This document shows, piece after piece, positions 11,601 through 19,034 of a stretch of 64,000 bases of DNA. The stretch is taken from the NCBI RefSeq assembly GCF_003002825.1, contig NZ_PVTE01000008.1, forward strand, positions 62,001-126,000. The letters run 5' to 3'. Position numbers and translations under genes: made by a program. Origin of the DNA: Spirosoma oryzae. GTDB taxonomy: Bacteria > Bacteroidota > Bacteroidia > Cytophagales > Spirosomataceae. Each line of letters begins with the position of its first letter. Position 1 is the stretch's first letter. The notes under the pieces are model-generated. The model worked only from the letters and a program-made list of their open reading frames with translations. It made no database searches and was not told the DNA's origin.

Positions 11601-13073
11601 ACAGCGACGCAGCCCGTTTCCTGCTTCGGCCGGCGCGACGCCCGGATTCTGGCGACCGCTGATGGTGGCGTACCGTTGGCAACAGCCGACAAGTACACCA
11701 TTCGGTGGCAGCAGATTGCCGGTGGTACGACTGTCCCACTCAATACGGAGGGATTAGCTATTCAAAATCTACCCGCCGGTACATACCGGTGCATCATCGC
11801 GGACAAAAATGGCATTACCCAACAGGCGGACCTCGTACTGACTGAACCAGCCAAGCTGGTCGCCGATGCGACGGGTATTACCAACAACCTGTGCTACAAC
11901 GACCAGAAGGGCACGGCTACGGTACAGATACAGGGGGGAACCTCACCGTACCGGGTCGACTGGAGTACGGGGGCGACGGGTATATCGCTCACTAGTCTGA
12001 AAGCGGGCCGTTATCTGGCTATCGTCAGCGATCAGAATGGCTGTTCGGCCGAAGTACCGGTTCGTATTCAAGAGCCCACGGCGCTGGCCGTCTCAGTTCT
12101 TGATAAGCTAAACCCTACGTGTGCCGGTCGCTGCGACGGGCGCATTCAGACAACCGCTAAGGGCGGAGTACTACCGTATACGTTTAGCTGGAACACGGGC
12201 CCGGCAACGGCGTCGCTGGTAAACCTCTGCGGGGGTGACTATGCCCTGACGGTGCGCGATGCCAACGGCTGTCGGGTAACGACGCCAACCGTGGCACTGG
12301 TAACACCGGCCTCTAAGACGCTATCGGTATCGGCCGATCGCACGATCTGTGAGGGCCAAACGCTGCAACTTAACGCTACGCAGCCCGGCACGAACACTTA
12401 CGCCTGGACCTTACCCAACGGAACGACATCGGCCAACCCCCGACAAGCCATTGCGCAGGCAGGCCCGTACCAGATCACTGTGACTGATAGTGTGGGCTGC
12501 TCAGCCAGCAACGCCTTCACCGTTCGCGTAACGCCGATGACGGCGCAACTTACGTTTATCATCGCCAGTCAGGGCATCGTCGGTGACACGATTGTGGCCG
12601 TCAACGTCAGCGACGGCAACGCTCAGTTTGAGTGGATTCTGCCCGCATCGGCACGTGTACTAAGCAAGACCAGTTCACTGGTCACGTTCATCTGTACGCA
12701 GACTGGGGCTTACCAGATCGGCCTACGCGGATCAAACGGCACCTGCGAAGCGGAGGTGTACAAGACACTCACGATCAAACCCGAATCCGGCCGCAGGGCC
12801 GCGCCGGCCGAGCCAACCCCGACGGCAGTCATCGTGTACCCTAACCCAACCGCCGGGCAGTTTCGGGTACAGGTCGATTTCGGTAGCGTCACGACGGCGC
12901 GCCTGTCGGTAATCGACTTACGGGCGGGCCAGTCGGTCTACACTACACAGTTGGCCGGTCAGTCGACGTATGATCAAGCCATCGACCTGCCCGACCTGCC
13001 CGCCGGCTCGTATATCGTCCAGATCAGCACGGCTACTCAGCAAGTCACCAAACGTATTATTATCAACCGCTAG
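5631..13073 (+). CDS. Giant Ig-like/SprB-repeat adhesin with T9SS sorting domain
   Basis: 2480 residues. The order is: signal peptide (1-25, ending SSYGQ), an N-terminal beta domain (about 40-180), four Ig-like modules (about 190-525, each with YQWRKNG..I.GA and DAGQYDV), roughly 22 SprB-type repeats (about 527-2228, period about 75 residues, consensus KCFGG.DG.ATVTATGGT.PYTYRW), a PKD-like segment (2229-2390) and a type A T9SS sorting domain (about 2398-2480: VYPNPTAGQF, ending KRIIINR). SprB is the mobile gliding adhesin of Flavobacterium johnsoniae and carries this repeat family; by analogy this protein should be exported by the type IX system and attached to the cell surface. Repeat units differ by only a few residues and part of the array is a recent duplication. 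The gene is 14 bp upstream of the PKD lipoprotein gene. A role in adhesion or gliding is inference. Confidence 0.9.
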   Translation: MKKLATYLCLSLLALLLALRSSYGQVALPAEITESNCKAKLVPDKTYTLFNQDVRFRFFFPRNGNNNQLSFAVTSNMFFVKVSKGGSITMTLDEADNPKKNNLDYILWGPYDNLTDPGTKVLDKPVDFVSSSTYPYNNGTSVQTFNLTPRTGQYYLLFVDNVDKLARTFKMTYASGDGGAIDTSPIGDTPTISGQPNAGAVCAGGTLSLAVTATNATSYQWRLNNNVISGATDATYTKTNFTNSNAGQYDVIVYGSTGCYALSNAITVNTTTGGVPSITSQPGGINTCTGQSATFNVTASGSNLTYQWRKNGAPISGATSASYSLAGVTTNDAGQYDVVISTACGTVTSSSATLTVQAAAVITSQPTAQQRCSGESATFQVVTSGSVTGYQWRKNGTPIEGAINATYSLANVTSDNAGQYDVLINGPCGTQNSSQASLTVRTPISIANQPASQAVCPGGSVTLQVTATGEITGYQWRKNGNPINGATASSLALSNLTNNDSGSYDVIVQGPCGTVTSSAATLTVPTDLQLTPTATSATCFQGSNGQASVVVSGGTSPYTYRWNTNATTAAIDGLTAGTYSVVVTDGIGCSKTASVAIGQPTQLVLATTSTAIKCAGGTDGSATVTATGGTAPYTYRWNNGATTATASGLIAGEYQVIVTDANGCQQQISAFISQPSPLVLTTTSTAIKCFGGSDGSATVTATGGTAPYTYRWSNGATTPTVSNLTASDYQLVVTDANGCQQTTSVAVAQPATLLTLTSANSPAKCFGSSDGSATVTATGGGTTYSYQWSTGATTPTTAGLAAGTYQVSVTDNNGCLKTTNVTIAQPTQLALTTTSTAVKCFGSNDGSATVTATGGTAPYTYRWNSGATTATASGLIAGEYQVTITDANGCQQATSLQVTQPTQLVLTTSSTAVKCFGGNDGTATVTATGGTAPYTYRWSNGATTATASGLIAGEYQVTVTDANGCTKTASVTVIQPTQLVLTTSTTAVKCFGGSDGSATVTATGGTAPYTYRWSNGATTPTVSNLTASDYQLVVTDANGCQQTTSVAVAQPATLLTLTSANSPAKCFGSSDGSATVTATGGGTTYSYQWSTGATTPTTAGLAAGTYQVSVTDNNGCLKTTNVTIAQPTQLALTTSATAVKCFGGNDGTATVTVTGGTAPYTYRWNNGATTATASGLIAGEYQITVTDANGCQQATSLQVTQPTQLVLTTSSTAVKCFGGIDGTATVTATGGTAPYTYRWSNGVTTPTANGLTAGPYSVTVTDANGCTKLIDVQVIQPTQLVLTTSATAAKCFGGNDGSATVTATGGTAPYTYRWSNGATIPTVSNLTAGPYSVTTTDGNGCAKTSTIDVAQPATLLTLTTSTTATKCFLSQDGKATVAVAGGGTSYTYQWSTGATTPTVEGLPAGTYSVQVTDNVGCVKTASTQISQPAVLVLTTANTAVKCFGGNDGTATVTASGGTAPYTYRWSNGATTASITSLTAGSYTVRISDANDCQQTVTVTVSQPTKVGLTLQKDDVKCFGGSDGAITSAPTGGTGAYSYAWSTGATTPTLNGLVTGAYQLTITDGNTCVQTAGIQVDQPTLVVLTSSSTPVKCFNGSDGVATVVATGGKGDYTYRWNNGATVAAASGLAAGTYSVNVADANGCTKTTSIDVTQPAAITLTPTITAANCFSSSDGSATIVATGGVGNYTYRWSTGATTPVLREVSAGTYSVVVSDGNSCVKTTSITVTQPTELILTIASTAVKCFDGTTGTATVTAVGSVGNYTYSWNTGATTSAIASLTAGTYQVTVSDANNCRQKASVEVKQPDQLRFTLQKENVNCFGGSDGTISLSAKGGTGAYQALVNGTATAFSAGEQHRITGLVPATYQLTVADANACQTTAQTALIEQPKQPVTVALTTATNPRGFGLTDGSISVAIAGGTPQYQTLWTAGAGGSAGAGQSTNGGTVNTITQIGDDTYTITVQDARYSAATQKEGCMATLTQRLTQPPKLTLTLTATQPVSCFGRRDARILATADGGVPLATADKYTIRWQQIAGGTTVPLNTEGLAIQNLPAGTYRCIIADKNGITQQADLVLTEPAKLVADATGITNNLCYNDQKGTATVQIQGGTSPYRVDWSTGATGISLTSLKAGRYLAIVSDQNGCSAEVPVRIQEPTALAVSVLDKLNPTCAGRCDGRIQTTAKGGVLPYTFSWNTGPATASLVNLCGGDYALTVRDANGCRVTTPTVALVTPASKTLSVSADRTICEGQTLQLNATQPGTNTYAWTLPNGTTSANPRQAIAQAGPYQITVTDSVGCSASNAFTVRVTPMTAQLTFIIASQGIVGDTIVAVNVSDGNAQFEWILPASARVLSKTSSLVTFICTQTGAYQIGLRGSNGTCEAEVYKTLTIKPESGRRAAPAEPTPTAVIVYPNPTAGQFRVQVDFGSVTTARLSVIDLRAGQSVYTTQLAGQSTYDQAIDLPDLPAGSYIVQISTATQQVTKRIIINR
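7684..9489 (+). repeat. Higher-order tandem duplication (2 x about 903 bp) inside the SprB array
   Basis: Two consecutive blocks of four SprB units are nearly identical at the DNA level with an offset of 903 bp: the string CGCTGGAGCAACGGAGCCAC occurs at 7761 and again at 8664, and the following 400 bp up to CAGCTGGCTCTGACCAC match almost base for base. The second half of each block is more diverged but still in register. Boundaries are approximate. This is the footprint of a unit duplication by unequal recombination or slippage. Confidence 0.85.
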
Positions 13074-13087
13074 ACGGTTCCTCATTT

Positions 13088-14440
13088 ATGAAAGCTACCC
13101 TGGGTTTTTGGCTCCTGAGTCTCGCTGCGCTAACCAGCAGTGCCTGTTACCGGGAAATGAGTATTCCTGTCAAGGCCGACTTTTCGATAAAAGCGACCAA
13201 CGATAACTTCACGCCCCCGGCGTCGATTCAATTCACCAACCTAACCACTGGAGCGGATGCCTACCAATGGACGTTTCCGGGGGGAACTCCCGGTACGTCG
13301 ACGGACAAAACACCCGCCCCTATCCGGTACACAACTGCCGGCTCGTACACGGTAAAGCTGGTTGTCTCCAACGTCGACGGTGAGCAGGGCACGAAGGAAC
13401 TGACGTTGAAAATCGGGGATAAACTGGTACCGGCGTTCCAGGCCGAGGTGGTTGGCAATTTATACCCGCCCGCCACCATCAACATCAAAAACCGGTCGCT
13501 GGGGGGCGACCGGGTTGTGTGGACGTTCGATGGTGGATCGCCCGCGACATCGACGGATGCTAATCCCAGCGTGACGTTTGCTACCCCCGGCCCGCATAAA
13601 GTGTCGCTGCAGTTGTTCTACGGCAGCTTCGCCCAGCAAAAAGATACGACCATTGTCGTGGCACCCGACCTGGCACCCGCCTTCACCTATCAGTTATCGC
13701 CCGAAGACTACGATGAAGAAGCCCCCCTGACACTGACAACGCAGAACCAAACGGTGGGCGGGACATCGTATACCTGGTCGGTGGAAGGCGGTACCGTTGC
13801 CAGCCCAACGGCTAAGGAAACGGCCATCACCTTCGCGAAAGAAGGCACATATACCATTAAACTCGACGCTGGCAATACCAAGAAAAACCAATCGGTCAGC
13901 CGTACGATCGTGGTGAAACCCAATCGTAACCTGTACACGCTGACTGATGTAAAATTGGGTATCAATGCGGCTCAGAAAACAATCGGCAGCTTTCTGTCGA
14001 CGAGTCAGAACCGAGTTTTCAAAGCGGATGAGGTGCTGACGGCCAAAGACGGCGCATCGATTGACGTGGTATTTTTCGGCCTGAATCCGTCGTTTACCTA
14101 CAACCGTTTCGTGTCGCCGACTGACGCAGGCAATCTGACGTTCGATGATATTCCGGGCGCGCAGGCCGTGCGGTTCGTCAACCTGCTGGAAAACTGTCAG
14201 ACCTGTTCGACCATAACGGCGACGCAGTTTGAGCAGATGACTGACGATACGTGGCTACGGACGCTACCGATTCCTGAGCAGGGCGAAACGGTTGGCTTTT
14301 CCAACAAACAAGTTCCCCGGTTTGTGCTTTTTCAGACGCAGCAGGGCCGTAAGGGTATTATCCAGATCTCCCGATTTGTCGAAGCCGGGGAGTCATCGTA
14401 CGTACTGTGTTCGGTGAAAGTGATGAAAGAAACCCGCTGA
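13088..14440 (+). CDS. PKD-domain lipoprotein
   Basis: 450 residues. The N-terminus has a hydrophobic segment with a lipobox-like LTSSAC (Cys near residue 20), which predicts a lipid-anchored exported protein. Three PKD-like modules follow (about 25-115, 116-200 and 205-280); each has the Y.WTFPGGTPGTS or VVWTFDGGSPATS strand and the YTVKLVVSNVDG or HKVSLQL strand. The last 160 residues form a different domain containing a CQTC pair. Only 14 bp separate it from the giant adhesin, so it probably belongs to that operon and could anchor or present it. Binding partners are unknown. Confidence 0.82.
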   Translation: MKATLGFWLLSLAALTSSACYREMSIPVKADFSIKATNDNFTPPASIQFTNLTTGADAYQWTFPGGTPGTSTDKTPAPIRYTTAGSYTVKLVVSNVDGEQGTKELTLKIGDKLVPAFQAEVVGNLYPPATINIKNRSLGGDRVVWTFDGGSPATSTDANPSVTFATPGPHKVSLQLFYGSFAQQKDTTIVVAPDLAPAFTYQLSPEDYDEEAPLTLTTQNQTVGGTSYTWSVEGGTVASPTAKETAITFAKEGTYTIKLDAGNTKKNQSVSRTIVVKPNRNLYTLTDVKLGINAAQKTIGSFLSTSQNRVFKADEVLTAKDGASIDVVFFGLNPSFTYNRFVSPTDAGNLTFDDIPGAQAVRFVNLLENCQTCSTITATQFEQMTDDTWLRTLPIPEQGETVGFSNKQVPRFVLFQTQQGRKGIIQISRFVEAGESSYVLCSVKVMKETR

Positions 14441-14524
14441 CAGACGAGCGATGTTATACACGTATTGTACATTACAGCCTTATTAGCATACCATCATCTG
14501 CCCACCCGGCGCTCACCCTCATTC

Positions 14525-16198
14525 ATGAAGTGGCTTTTACGGAGTACGCACATATTGTTGATCACCTGGCTGATGTCCTGCCAGCAGCCAGCCAAGCCCG
14601 CAGCGGATCAGCGCGCCCGTTTTCTGGCCGATAGTGCGACACAGCTACGGTTCATATGGGCGGGTAATGAGGAGTACCAGCAGAAAAAAGGCTTTGCGTC
14701 GTTTGCCAGAAGCCTTGCCTATTATGACAGTGCACAGGCCATTGCCGACCGCTGGAAAAATCGCCGGATGCTAGCCAGGGCCGTCAATGCCAGGGGCCGT
14801 GTGTACGATGCCTGGGACAAAGAGCCGCAACGAACGATCTATTACTACGGGCGGACATCCGAACTGTACAAGCCGATGGCCGACGAACGATACCGCTATC
14901 TGTACACGACTCATTTGTTGGCACACGCCTACGAAAAAGCGCGGGATACCCTCCACACTACGGCGGTGCTCAACCGCTTGTACGACGAAATGCAGAGCCA
15001 GGATACGGCCCTACTGAAGACCTACACCTTCATCCCGGAAATGGCCCACATCGCCACGGGTGTAGGAGCCTATGCGCTGGCGACCAAGATTCTGACGAAC
15101 CTGACCCGTCGCGCCTGGATTGCCAATGATTCCTCGACGTATAACTTTTTGGATCATTATTATTTGACGCGGAGCCGAATCGATGCGTTTACGAAGCAGC
15201 GACGGTCCTCTCCGTACGTCGATTCGTTGACCAATGTATTCAGCCAGAGTCGTAACCTGCTCGACAGTCTTTACTACGCCGAAAACCTGGCACGGATACA
15301 CCGGCAGCAGCAACACCACGAAGCAGCCAGTCAATACTACGCGCTCGTTAATGATCTTACCCATCGACTTAACAATTCGGGTGCCGTTGCGCAGATGCAG
15401 GACGCCCTTGTCAGCAGTGAACTGCTGGTAGAAAAAAACAAAATGGCTTACCAGACTGCCGTACGCGAGGCCCGATGGCAAACCATCTGGGTCTTATCTG
15501 TACTGCTGATAGTGATCAGCCTGCTGAGTTTCTACCTGTACCGCCGGAACAGACTGGTCGAAACGCAGGCGAAGCGGTTGTCGCAGTTGAATGAGCAACT
15601 CGACGAGCAGGTTGTTCAGGTTCAGTTGCTCAACAAGGAGATTCAGCACCGGGTGAAAAATAACCTGTCGATGATTTACAGCCTGCTGCGAATGCAGGAG
15701 CGCAATACCGACCACCCTGAAACCCTGATCCAGTTGCAACAGGCCCGGCTGCGGGTTGAATCCATCGCTACGCTCCACAGTCAGTTGGTCGGTGACGAAG
15801 GACCCGTCGATTTACACCGTTACATCAAAACGATGCTCGATTCCGTTGTGGGCTGCTACGACAAAGCCGTTACCACGAACTTCGCCATTGCACCGGTTTC
15901 GCTGCCACCCAAATGTTACCTGCCTCTCGCCCTCATCCTGACCGAATGGGTCACGAATTCGCTCAAACACGCGGTTCCGCGCAAGCCCATCGACACGCTG
16001 TATATTAACATCGCGCTCGATCAGGACAAAGATGCCCTACGGGTTGAGTATAGCGATAACGGACAACTCACTGGTCAGCCAGCGATGCCGGGCCTGGGTA
16101 TGGACATCATCGGCTTGCTGGTTCGGCAGATCAAAGCGACGTTAACGACCCCACCCACCCACCCTTACCACTATAAACTGACACTCGTCTGTGGTTGA
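14525..16198 (+). CDS. HisKA_2-family sensor histidine kinase with TPR-like sensor region
   Basis: I place the start at the ATG at 14525, because it begins a signal or anchor sequence (MKWLLRSTHILLITWLMSCQQ) while the longer frame adds a non-membrane leader; this gives 557 residues. An extracytoplasmic helical, TPR-like region (about 30-310) is followed by one membrane helix (about 320-339), a coiled coil, and the HisKA_2 phosphoacceptor motif EIQHRVKNNLSMIYSLL with H375. The ATPase part shows the N box (LTEWVTNSLKHAV) and a G box (GLGMDIIGLLV). The LMSC sequence at the start resembles a lipobox, but a second membrane helix makes lipid anchoring uncertain. Its last 8 bp overlap the LytTR regulator gene, so the two form a pair. 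The signal is unknown; the adjacent adhesin operon is a candidate target. Confidence 0.88.
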   Translation: MKWLLRSTHILLITWLMSCQQPAKPAADQRARFLADSATQLRFIWAGNEEYQQKKGFASFARSLAYYDSAQAIADRWKNRRMLARAVNARGRVYDAWDKEPQRTIYYYGRTSELYKPMADERYRYLYTTHLLAHAYEKARDTLHTTAVLNRLYDEMQSQDTALLKTYTFIPEMAHIATGVGAYALATKILTNLTRRAWIANDSSTYNFLDHYYLTRSRIDAFTKQRRSSPYVDSLTNVFSQSRNLLDSLYYAENLARIHRQQQHHEAASQYYALVNDLTHRLNNSGAVAQMQDALVSSELLVEKNKMAYQTAVREARWQTIWVLSVLLIVISLLSFYLYRRNRLVETQAKRLSQLNEQLDEQVVQVQLLNKEIQHRVKNNLSMIYSLLRMQERNTDHPETLIQLQQARLRVESIATLHSQLVGDEGPVDLHRYIKTMLDSVVGCYDKAVTTNFAIAPVSLPPKCYLPLALILTEWVTNSLKHAVPRKPIDTLYINIALDQDKDALRVEYSDNGQLTGQPAMPGLGMDIIGLLVRQIKATLTTPPTHPYHYKLTLVCG

Positions 16199-16949
16199 TT
16201 CATTCGCAATATTGATCGTGGAAGACGAACTGCTGATAGCCGAGACGTTGCGTTACAGCCTGGAAGATTTGGGGTTCAGCGTCAGTGGCGTTGCCAACAC
16301 GTACGATCAGGCCATTGCCTTTATCGACCAGTTCCGGCCAGACCTCACGCTGTTAGACATCAATCTTAATAGTGAGCAGCCCGATAACAATGGCCTTGCC
16401 CTAGCCAGTCAGCTAGCCAATCAGTACCGGTTGCCGTTTATCTTCCTGACGGCTTATTCTGACCGCGATACCATCTTGCAGGCCACCCGTCTACGTCCCA
16501 GTGGCTACCTAATTAAACCCGTTAGTCCGGCCGCATTATTTGCGACCATCCAGACAACCATTGAACATCAGCTTGTTCCTGCCCAATCGATACAATCAGT
16601 CCCGCAGCTGGGCGAACAACCTGACTTCTTTTTTGTCAAAGTAGGTAACCGCAACATAAAACTACACTGGCAGGACGTATACTGTCTGGAAGCCAGCAAA
16701 AATTACGTTCAGATTCGGGTCATCGGTACTTCGGTGACGTATACGATCCGGGGAACGCTGAACTTTGTTTGTCACCAGTTGATCCCGACCTCGATTCAGC
16801 CAGGTTTCCGGCAGTTTAATCGAAGCACCGTCGCCAACATCAAACACCTGACTCACTTCGACCAGGAAGCTGTCTATTACAATCAGTTCCGTATCACCAA
16901 CACACGATTCAGCCAAAAGGAATTACAGTCGCTGCTCGCCTACAGCTGA
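16191..16949 (+). CDS. LytTR-family response regulator
   Basis: 252 residues starting at a GTG that overlaps the kinase stop codon by 8 bp. The receiver domain (about 5-125) has the acidic pair ED (11-12), the phosphoacceptor D56 in LTLLDINLN, the T/Y switch region (FLTAYSD) and the conserved lysine in YLIKPV. A LytTR DNA-binding domain (about 145-250) follows, with the typical WQDVYCLEASKNYVQIRV and FRQFNRSTVANIKHL stretches. It is translationally coupled to the HisKA_2 kinase and is followed 43 bp later by a strong terminator, so the pair closes the transcription unit. LytTR regulators usually bind direct repeats near promoters of surface or polysaccharide genes; targets cannot be named here. 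Confidence 0.92.
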   Translation: MVDSFAILIVEDELLIAETLRYSLEDLGFSVSGVANTYDQAIAFIDQFRPDLTLLDINLNSEQPDNNGLALASQLANQYRLPFIFLTAYSDRDTILQATRLRPSGYLIKPVSPAALFATIQTTIEHQLVPAQSIQSVPQLGEQPDFFFVKVGNRNIKLHWQDVYCLEASKNYVQIRVIGTSVTYTIRGTLNFVCHQLIPTSIQPGFRQFNRSTVANIKHLTHFDQEAVYYNQFRITNTRFSQKELQSLLAYS

Positions 16950-16992
16950 TCATCACCTCAGCGACAGCGTCTACGGTCGCCCCCATTACTTT

Positions 16993-17048
16993 AGCCCCTG
17001 ATTCCCCGGCAATCGAACGCCGTACGGGAGTCAGGGGCTGACTTTTTT
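16993..17048 (+). terminator. Rho-independent terminator after the LytTR regulator
   Basis: AGCCCCTGA at 16993-17001 pairs with TCAGGGGCT at 17031-17039, and the stem extends inward through CCC/GGG and GGC/GCC. The run TTTTTT (17043-17048) follows directly. This is a textbook intrinsic terminator for the + strand. Confidence 0.85.
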
Positions 17049-17061
17049 GGTTGTAAATCGT

Positions 17062-17069
17062 TATATTTG
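17062..17069 (+). promoter_or_regulatory. Probable -7 box (TAnnTTTG) of the Uma2 gene
   Basis: TATATTTG matches the Bacteroidota -7 consensus TAnnTTTG and ends 18 bp before the ATG at 17088. A TTTG at 17046-17049 is too close to be a normal -33 element, so only the -7 half is supported. Confidence 0.4.
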
Positions 17070-17087
17070 GTAAACTGACTGCTACCC

Positions 17088-17657
17088 ATGGACCAGCAAT
17101 TGCGCACGCTGCACCCACCGCACGACTACCGGTTTGACGACGAGTTCTTCTTTGCCCTTTGTCAGGCCAACGAAACACTCCGTCTGGAACGCGATGCCAG
17201 CGGAAACATCCTATTTATGCCACCCACCGGAACAGAAACAGGACGTTACAATCTAGAACTGGCTATAGAGCTGGGCATCTGGAATCGACAAAAACAATTA
17301 GGTGTCACCTTTGACTCATCCACAGGCTTCACGCTACCCAATTCAGCCGTGAGGTCGCCGGACGCGTCCTGGGTCGCTAAAGAACGATGGGATGCGCTGA
17401 CCGAGCGTGAACGCCAGGGGTTTGCTCCCATTTGCCCGGATTTTGTGATTGAGGTTCGCTCAAAAAGCGATGATCTCAAGGCAAAAATGAAAGAATACCG
17501 GGACAATGGCACACGGCTGGGCTGGCTCATCGACCGGGCGGGGCAGCAGGTATTCATTTATCGCGAAAACGGCTCTATCGAGATTAAACAGGGCAGTTCC
17601 GTGACCCTGTCTGGGGAAGACGTTCTCCCAGATTTTTCCATTTCGCTGCCCCTGTAG
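17088..17657 (+). CDS. Uma2-family (DUF820) PD-(D/E)XK-like putative endonuclease
   Basis: 189 residues, the usual length for Uma2/DUF820 proteins, which have a restriction-endonuclease-like fold. Recognisable landmarks are the G..H/N-type N-terminal half (FMPPTGTETGRYNLELAIEL), the catalytic-core aspartate in SPDASWV, the glutamate in FVIEVRSKSDDLKAKMKEYR, and the GLGWLID-like strand followed by a YRENG turn. The position after the core glutamate reads EVRS, which is common in the family. It is a single gene between a terminator and the VWA gene, with its own likely promoter. Nuclease activity and biological role are not established for most members; many genomes carry numerous copies. Confidence 0.85.
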   Translation: MDQQLRTLHPPHDYRFDDEFFFALCQANETLRLERDASGNILFMPPTGTETGRYNLELAIELGIWNRQKQLGVTFDSSTGFTLPNSAVRSPDASWVAKERWDALTERERQGFAPICPDFVIEVRSKSDDLKAKMKEYRDNGTRLGWLIDRAGQQVFIYRENGSIEIKQGSSVTLSGEDVLPDFSISLPL

Positions 17658-17755
17658 CCCTGCCGAACAAATCCGAAAAACGCACTGTTCTCCTCCTGAC
17701 CACGCCTTCTCCCTCATTCAATCATTCCAGCAGTCGACAACTCAATCATCGATAC

Positions 17756-18862
17756 ATGAAAGGCTTTCAATTTTCAGATTACGTACCGCCCGAACAGCAG
17801 GGGGGCAGTGACTTCGACAAGTTGCTGAACATATTCCAGCAACTGCTGCTGCTGACTTCAGGCGATGTTGAACAGGCAATGTCGTGGATGAGTCAGCTCG
17901 ACCGGCAGTACGGCCTAACCGACGATAAATACGGTATCGGCAACTTCTTCGACGATTTGAAGGAAAAGGGTTACCTGACCGAGAAGAACGAAGAAGGCAA
18001 GATTATGATGACGCCCAAAAGCGAACAGACCATCCGTCGGTCGGCGCTGGAGGAAATTTTTGGCAAGCTCGAACGGTCGAAGTCGGGCGGTAATCACAAC
18101 ACGCCCTACACGGGTTCCGGCGACGAGCTGAGCAGCGACCTGCGGACGTATCAGTTCGGCGATACGCTGGAGCAGATTTCAATGACGGAATCCATCAAAA
18201 ACGCGCAGATCAATAGTGGCGTCGATGAGTTCCGGTTGATGGAACGTGACCTGGAAGTCACCGAAAAAGAGCAGAAAACGCAGACTTCGACGGTGCTGAT
18301 GATCGATATCAGCCACTCGATGATTCTGTACGGAGAAGACCGGATTACGCCCGCCAAAAAGGTGGCCCTGGCGTTGACAGAACTCATCAAAACCAAGTAT
18401 CCGAAAGATACACTCGACATCGTCGTGTTCGGCAACGACGCCTGGCAGATTCAGGCCAAAGACCTTCCCTATCTGGAAGTCGGGCCCTACCATACCAACA
18501 CAGTCGCCGGTCTGGAACTGGCGATGGACCTGCTGCGCCGTCGGAAGAACAAGAACAAGCAGATCTTCATGATTACAGACGGCAAACCGACCTGTTTGAA
18601 AGAAGGGATCAAATACTACAAAAACTCGTTTGGTCTCGACCGTAAAGTAGTCAGCAAGACGCTGACGCTGGCGGCACAGGCGCGCCGGCTGGAGATTCCG
18701 ATTACGACGTTCATGATTACGTCTGACCCGTACCTGAAGCAGTTCGTACAGGAGTTTACGAAGGTCAACAATGGCCGGGCCTACTATAGCGGGCTACAGG
18801 GCCTTGGGAACATGATGTTCGAAGATTTTCAGCGCAACCGCCGGAAAAACATCAAGGGATAA
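17756..18862 (+). CDS. VWA-domain protein, partner type of MoxR/ChlI-like ATPases
   Basis: 368 residues without signal peptide. The N-terminal 170 residues are helical and charged; a von Willebrand factor A domain follows (about 178-365) with a complete MIDAS start, D184-I-S186-H-S188, the threonine region HTNTVAG and the aspartate in MITDGKPT. Cytoplasmic VWA proteins of this type usually act with an AAA+ MoxR or magnesium-chelatase-like ATPase as a metal-dependent remodelling or chaperone pair. The matching ATPase type is found in this window at 38010-39551 on the other strand, not next door. The gene is followed by a strong hairpin terminator. Substrate unknown. Confidence 0.88.
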   Translation: MKGFQFSDYVPPEQQGGSDFDKLLNIFQQLLLLTSGDVEQAMSWMSQLDRQYGLTDDKYGIGNFFDDLKEKGYLTEKNEEGKIMMTPKSEQTIRRSALEEIFGKLERSKSGGNHNTPYTGSGDELSSDLRTYQFGDTLEQISMTESIKNAQINSGVDEFRLMERDLEVTEKEQKTQTSTVLMIDISHSMILYGEDRITPAKKVALALTELIKTKYPKDTLDIVVFGNDAWQIQAKDLPYLEVGPYHTNTVAGLELAMDLLRRRKNKNKQIFMITDGKPTCLKEGIKYYKNSFGLDRKVVSKTLTLAAQARRLEIPITTFMITSDPYLKQFVQEFTKVNNGRAYYSGLQGLGNMMFEDFQRNRRKNIKG

Positions 18863-18901
18863 GGCGTTCTCTGGTCTACATTATGGTCGCTAAACGGCGG
18901 C

Positions 18902-18940
18902 TAAAAACGGCAGGTAAGTCAGGCTTACCTGCCGTTTTTA
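18902..18940 (+). terminator. Hairpin terminator after the VWA gene
   Basis: A perfect 17-bp stem (TAAAAACGGCAGGTAAG at 18902-18918 against 18924-18940) with a 5-nt loop TCAGG; the 3' arm ends in CGTTTTTA, which supplies the U-tract. The A/T ends make it work on either strand. Confidence 0.85.
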
Positions 18941-18967
18941 GTTTCCTGACACAAACGCACCTAGATA

Positions 18968-19001
18968 GGCAACTATACCTTCACTTACCGGCAACTTTAC
19001 C
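18968..19001 (+). promoter_or_regulatory. Direct repeat, likely autoregulatory operator of the toxin-antitoxin operon
   Basis: GGCAACTATACC (18968-18979) and GGCAACTTTACC (18990-19001) are a 12-bp direct repeat with one mismatch, spaced 22 bp start to start, i.e. about two helical turns. They abut the -7 box at 19002 and lie in the position of an operator upstream of the antitoxin. Binding by the antitoxin is an inference from how such operons are usually regulated. Confidence 0.5.
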
Positions 19002-19009
19002 TATTTTTG
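19002..19009 (+). promoter_or_regulatory. Probable -7 box of the toxin-antitoxin operon
   Basis: TATTTTTG fits TAnnTTTG and ends 25 bp before the antitoxin ATG at 19035. No clear -33 TTG is visible; the upstream position is occupied by the direct repeat. Confidence 0.45.
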
Positions 19010-19034
19010 TTTTGTTACCAACTAAATACAAGTT

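Noticed and set aside
7210-12320. Regular repeats that might suggest a CRISPR array
   Set aside because: Repeats are about 225 bp, in frame and encode SprB modules; there are no short direct repeats with unique spacers and no cas genes.
2-14440. Possible contractile-injection or phage-tail cluster because of very large beta-rich proteins
   Set aside because: No sheath, tube, baseplate, AAA+ or spike gene is present; the T9SS tail and SprB repeats explain the cluster better.
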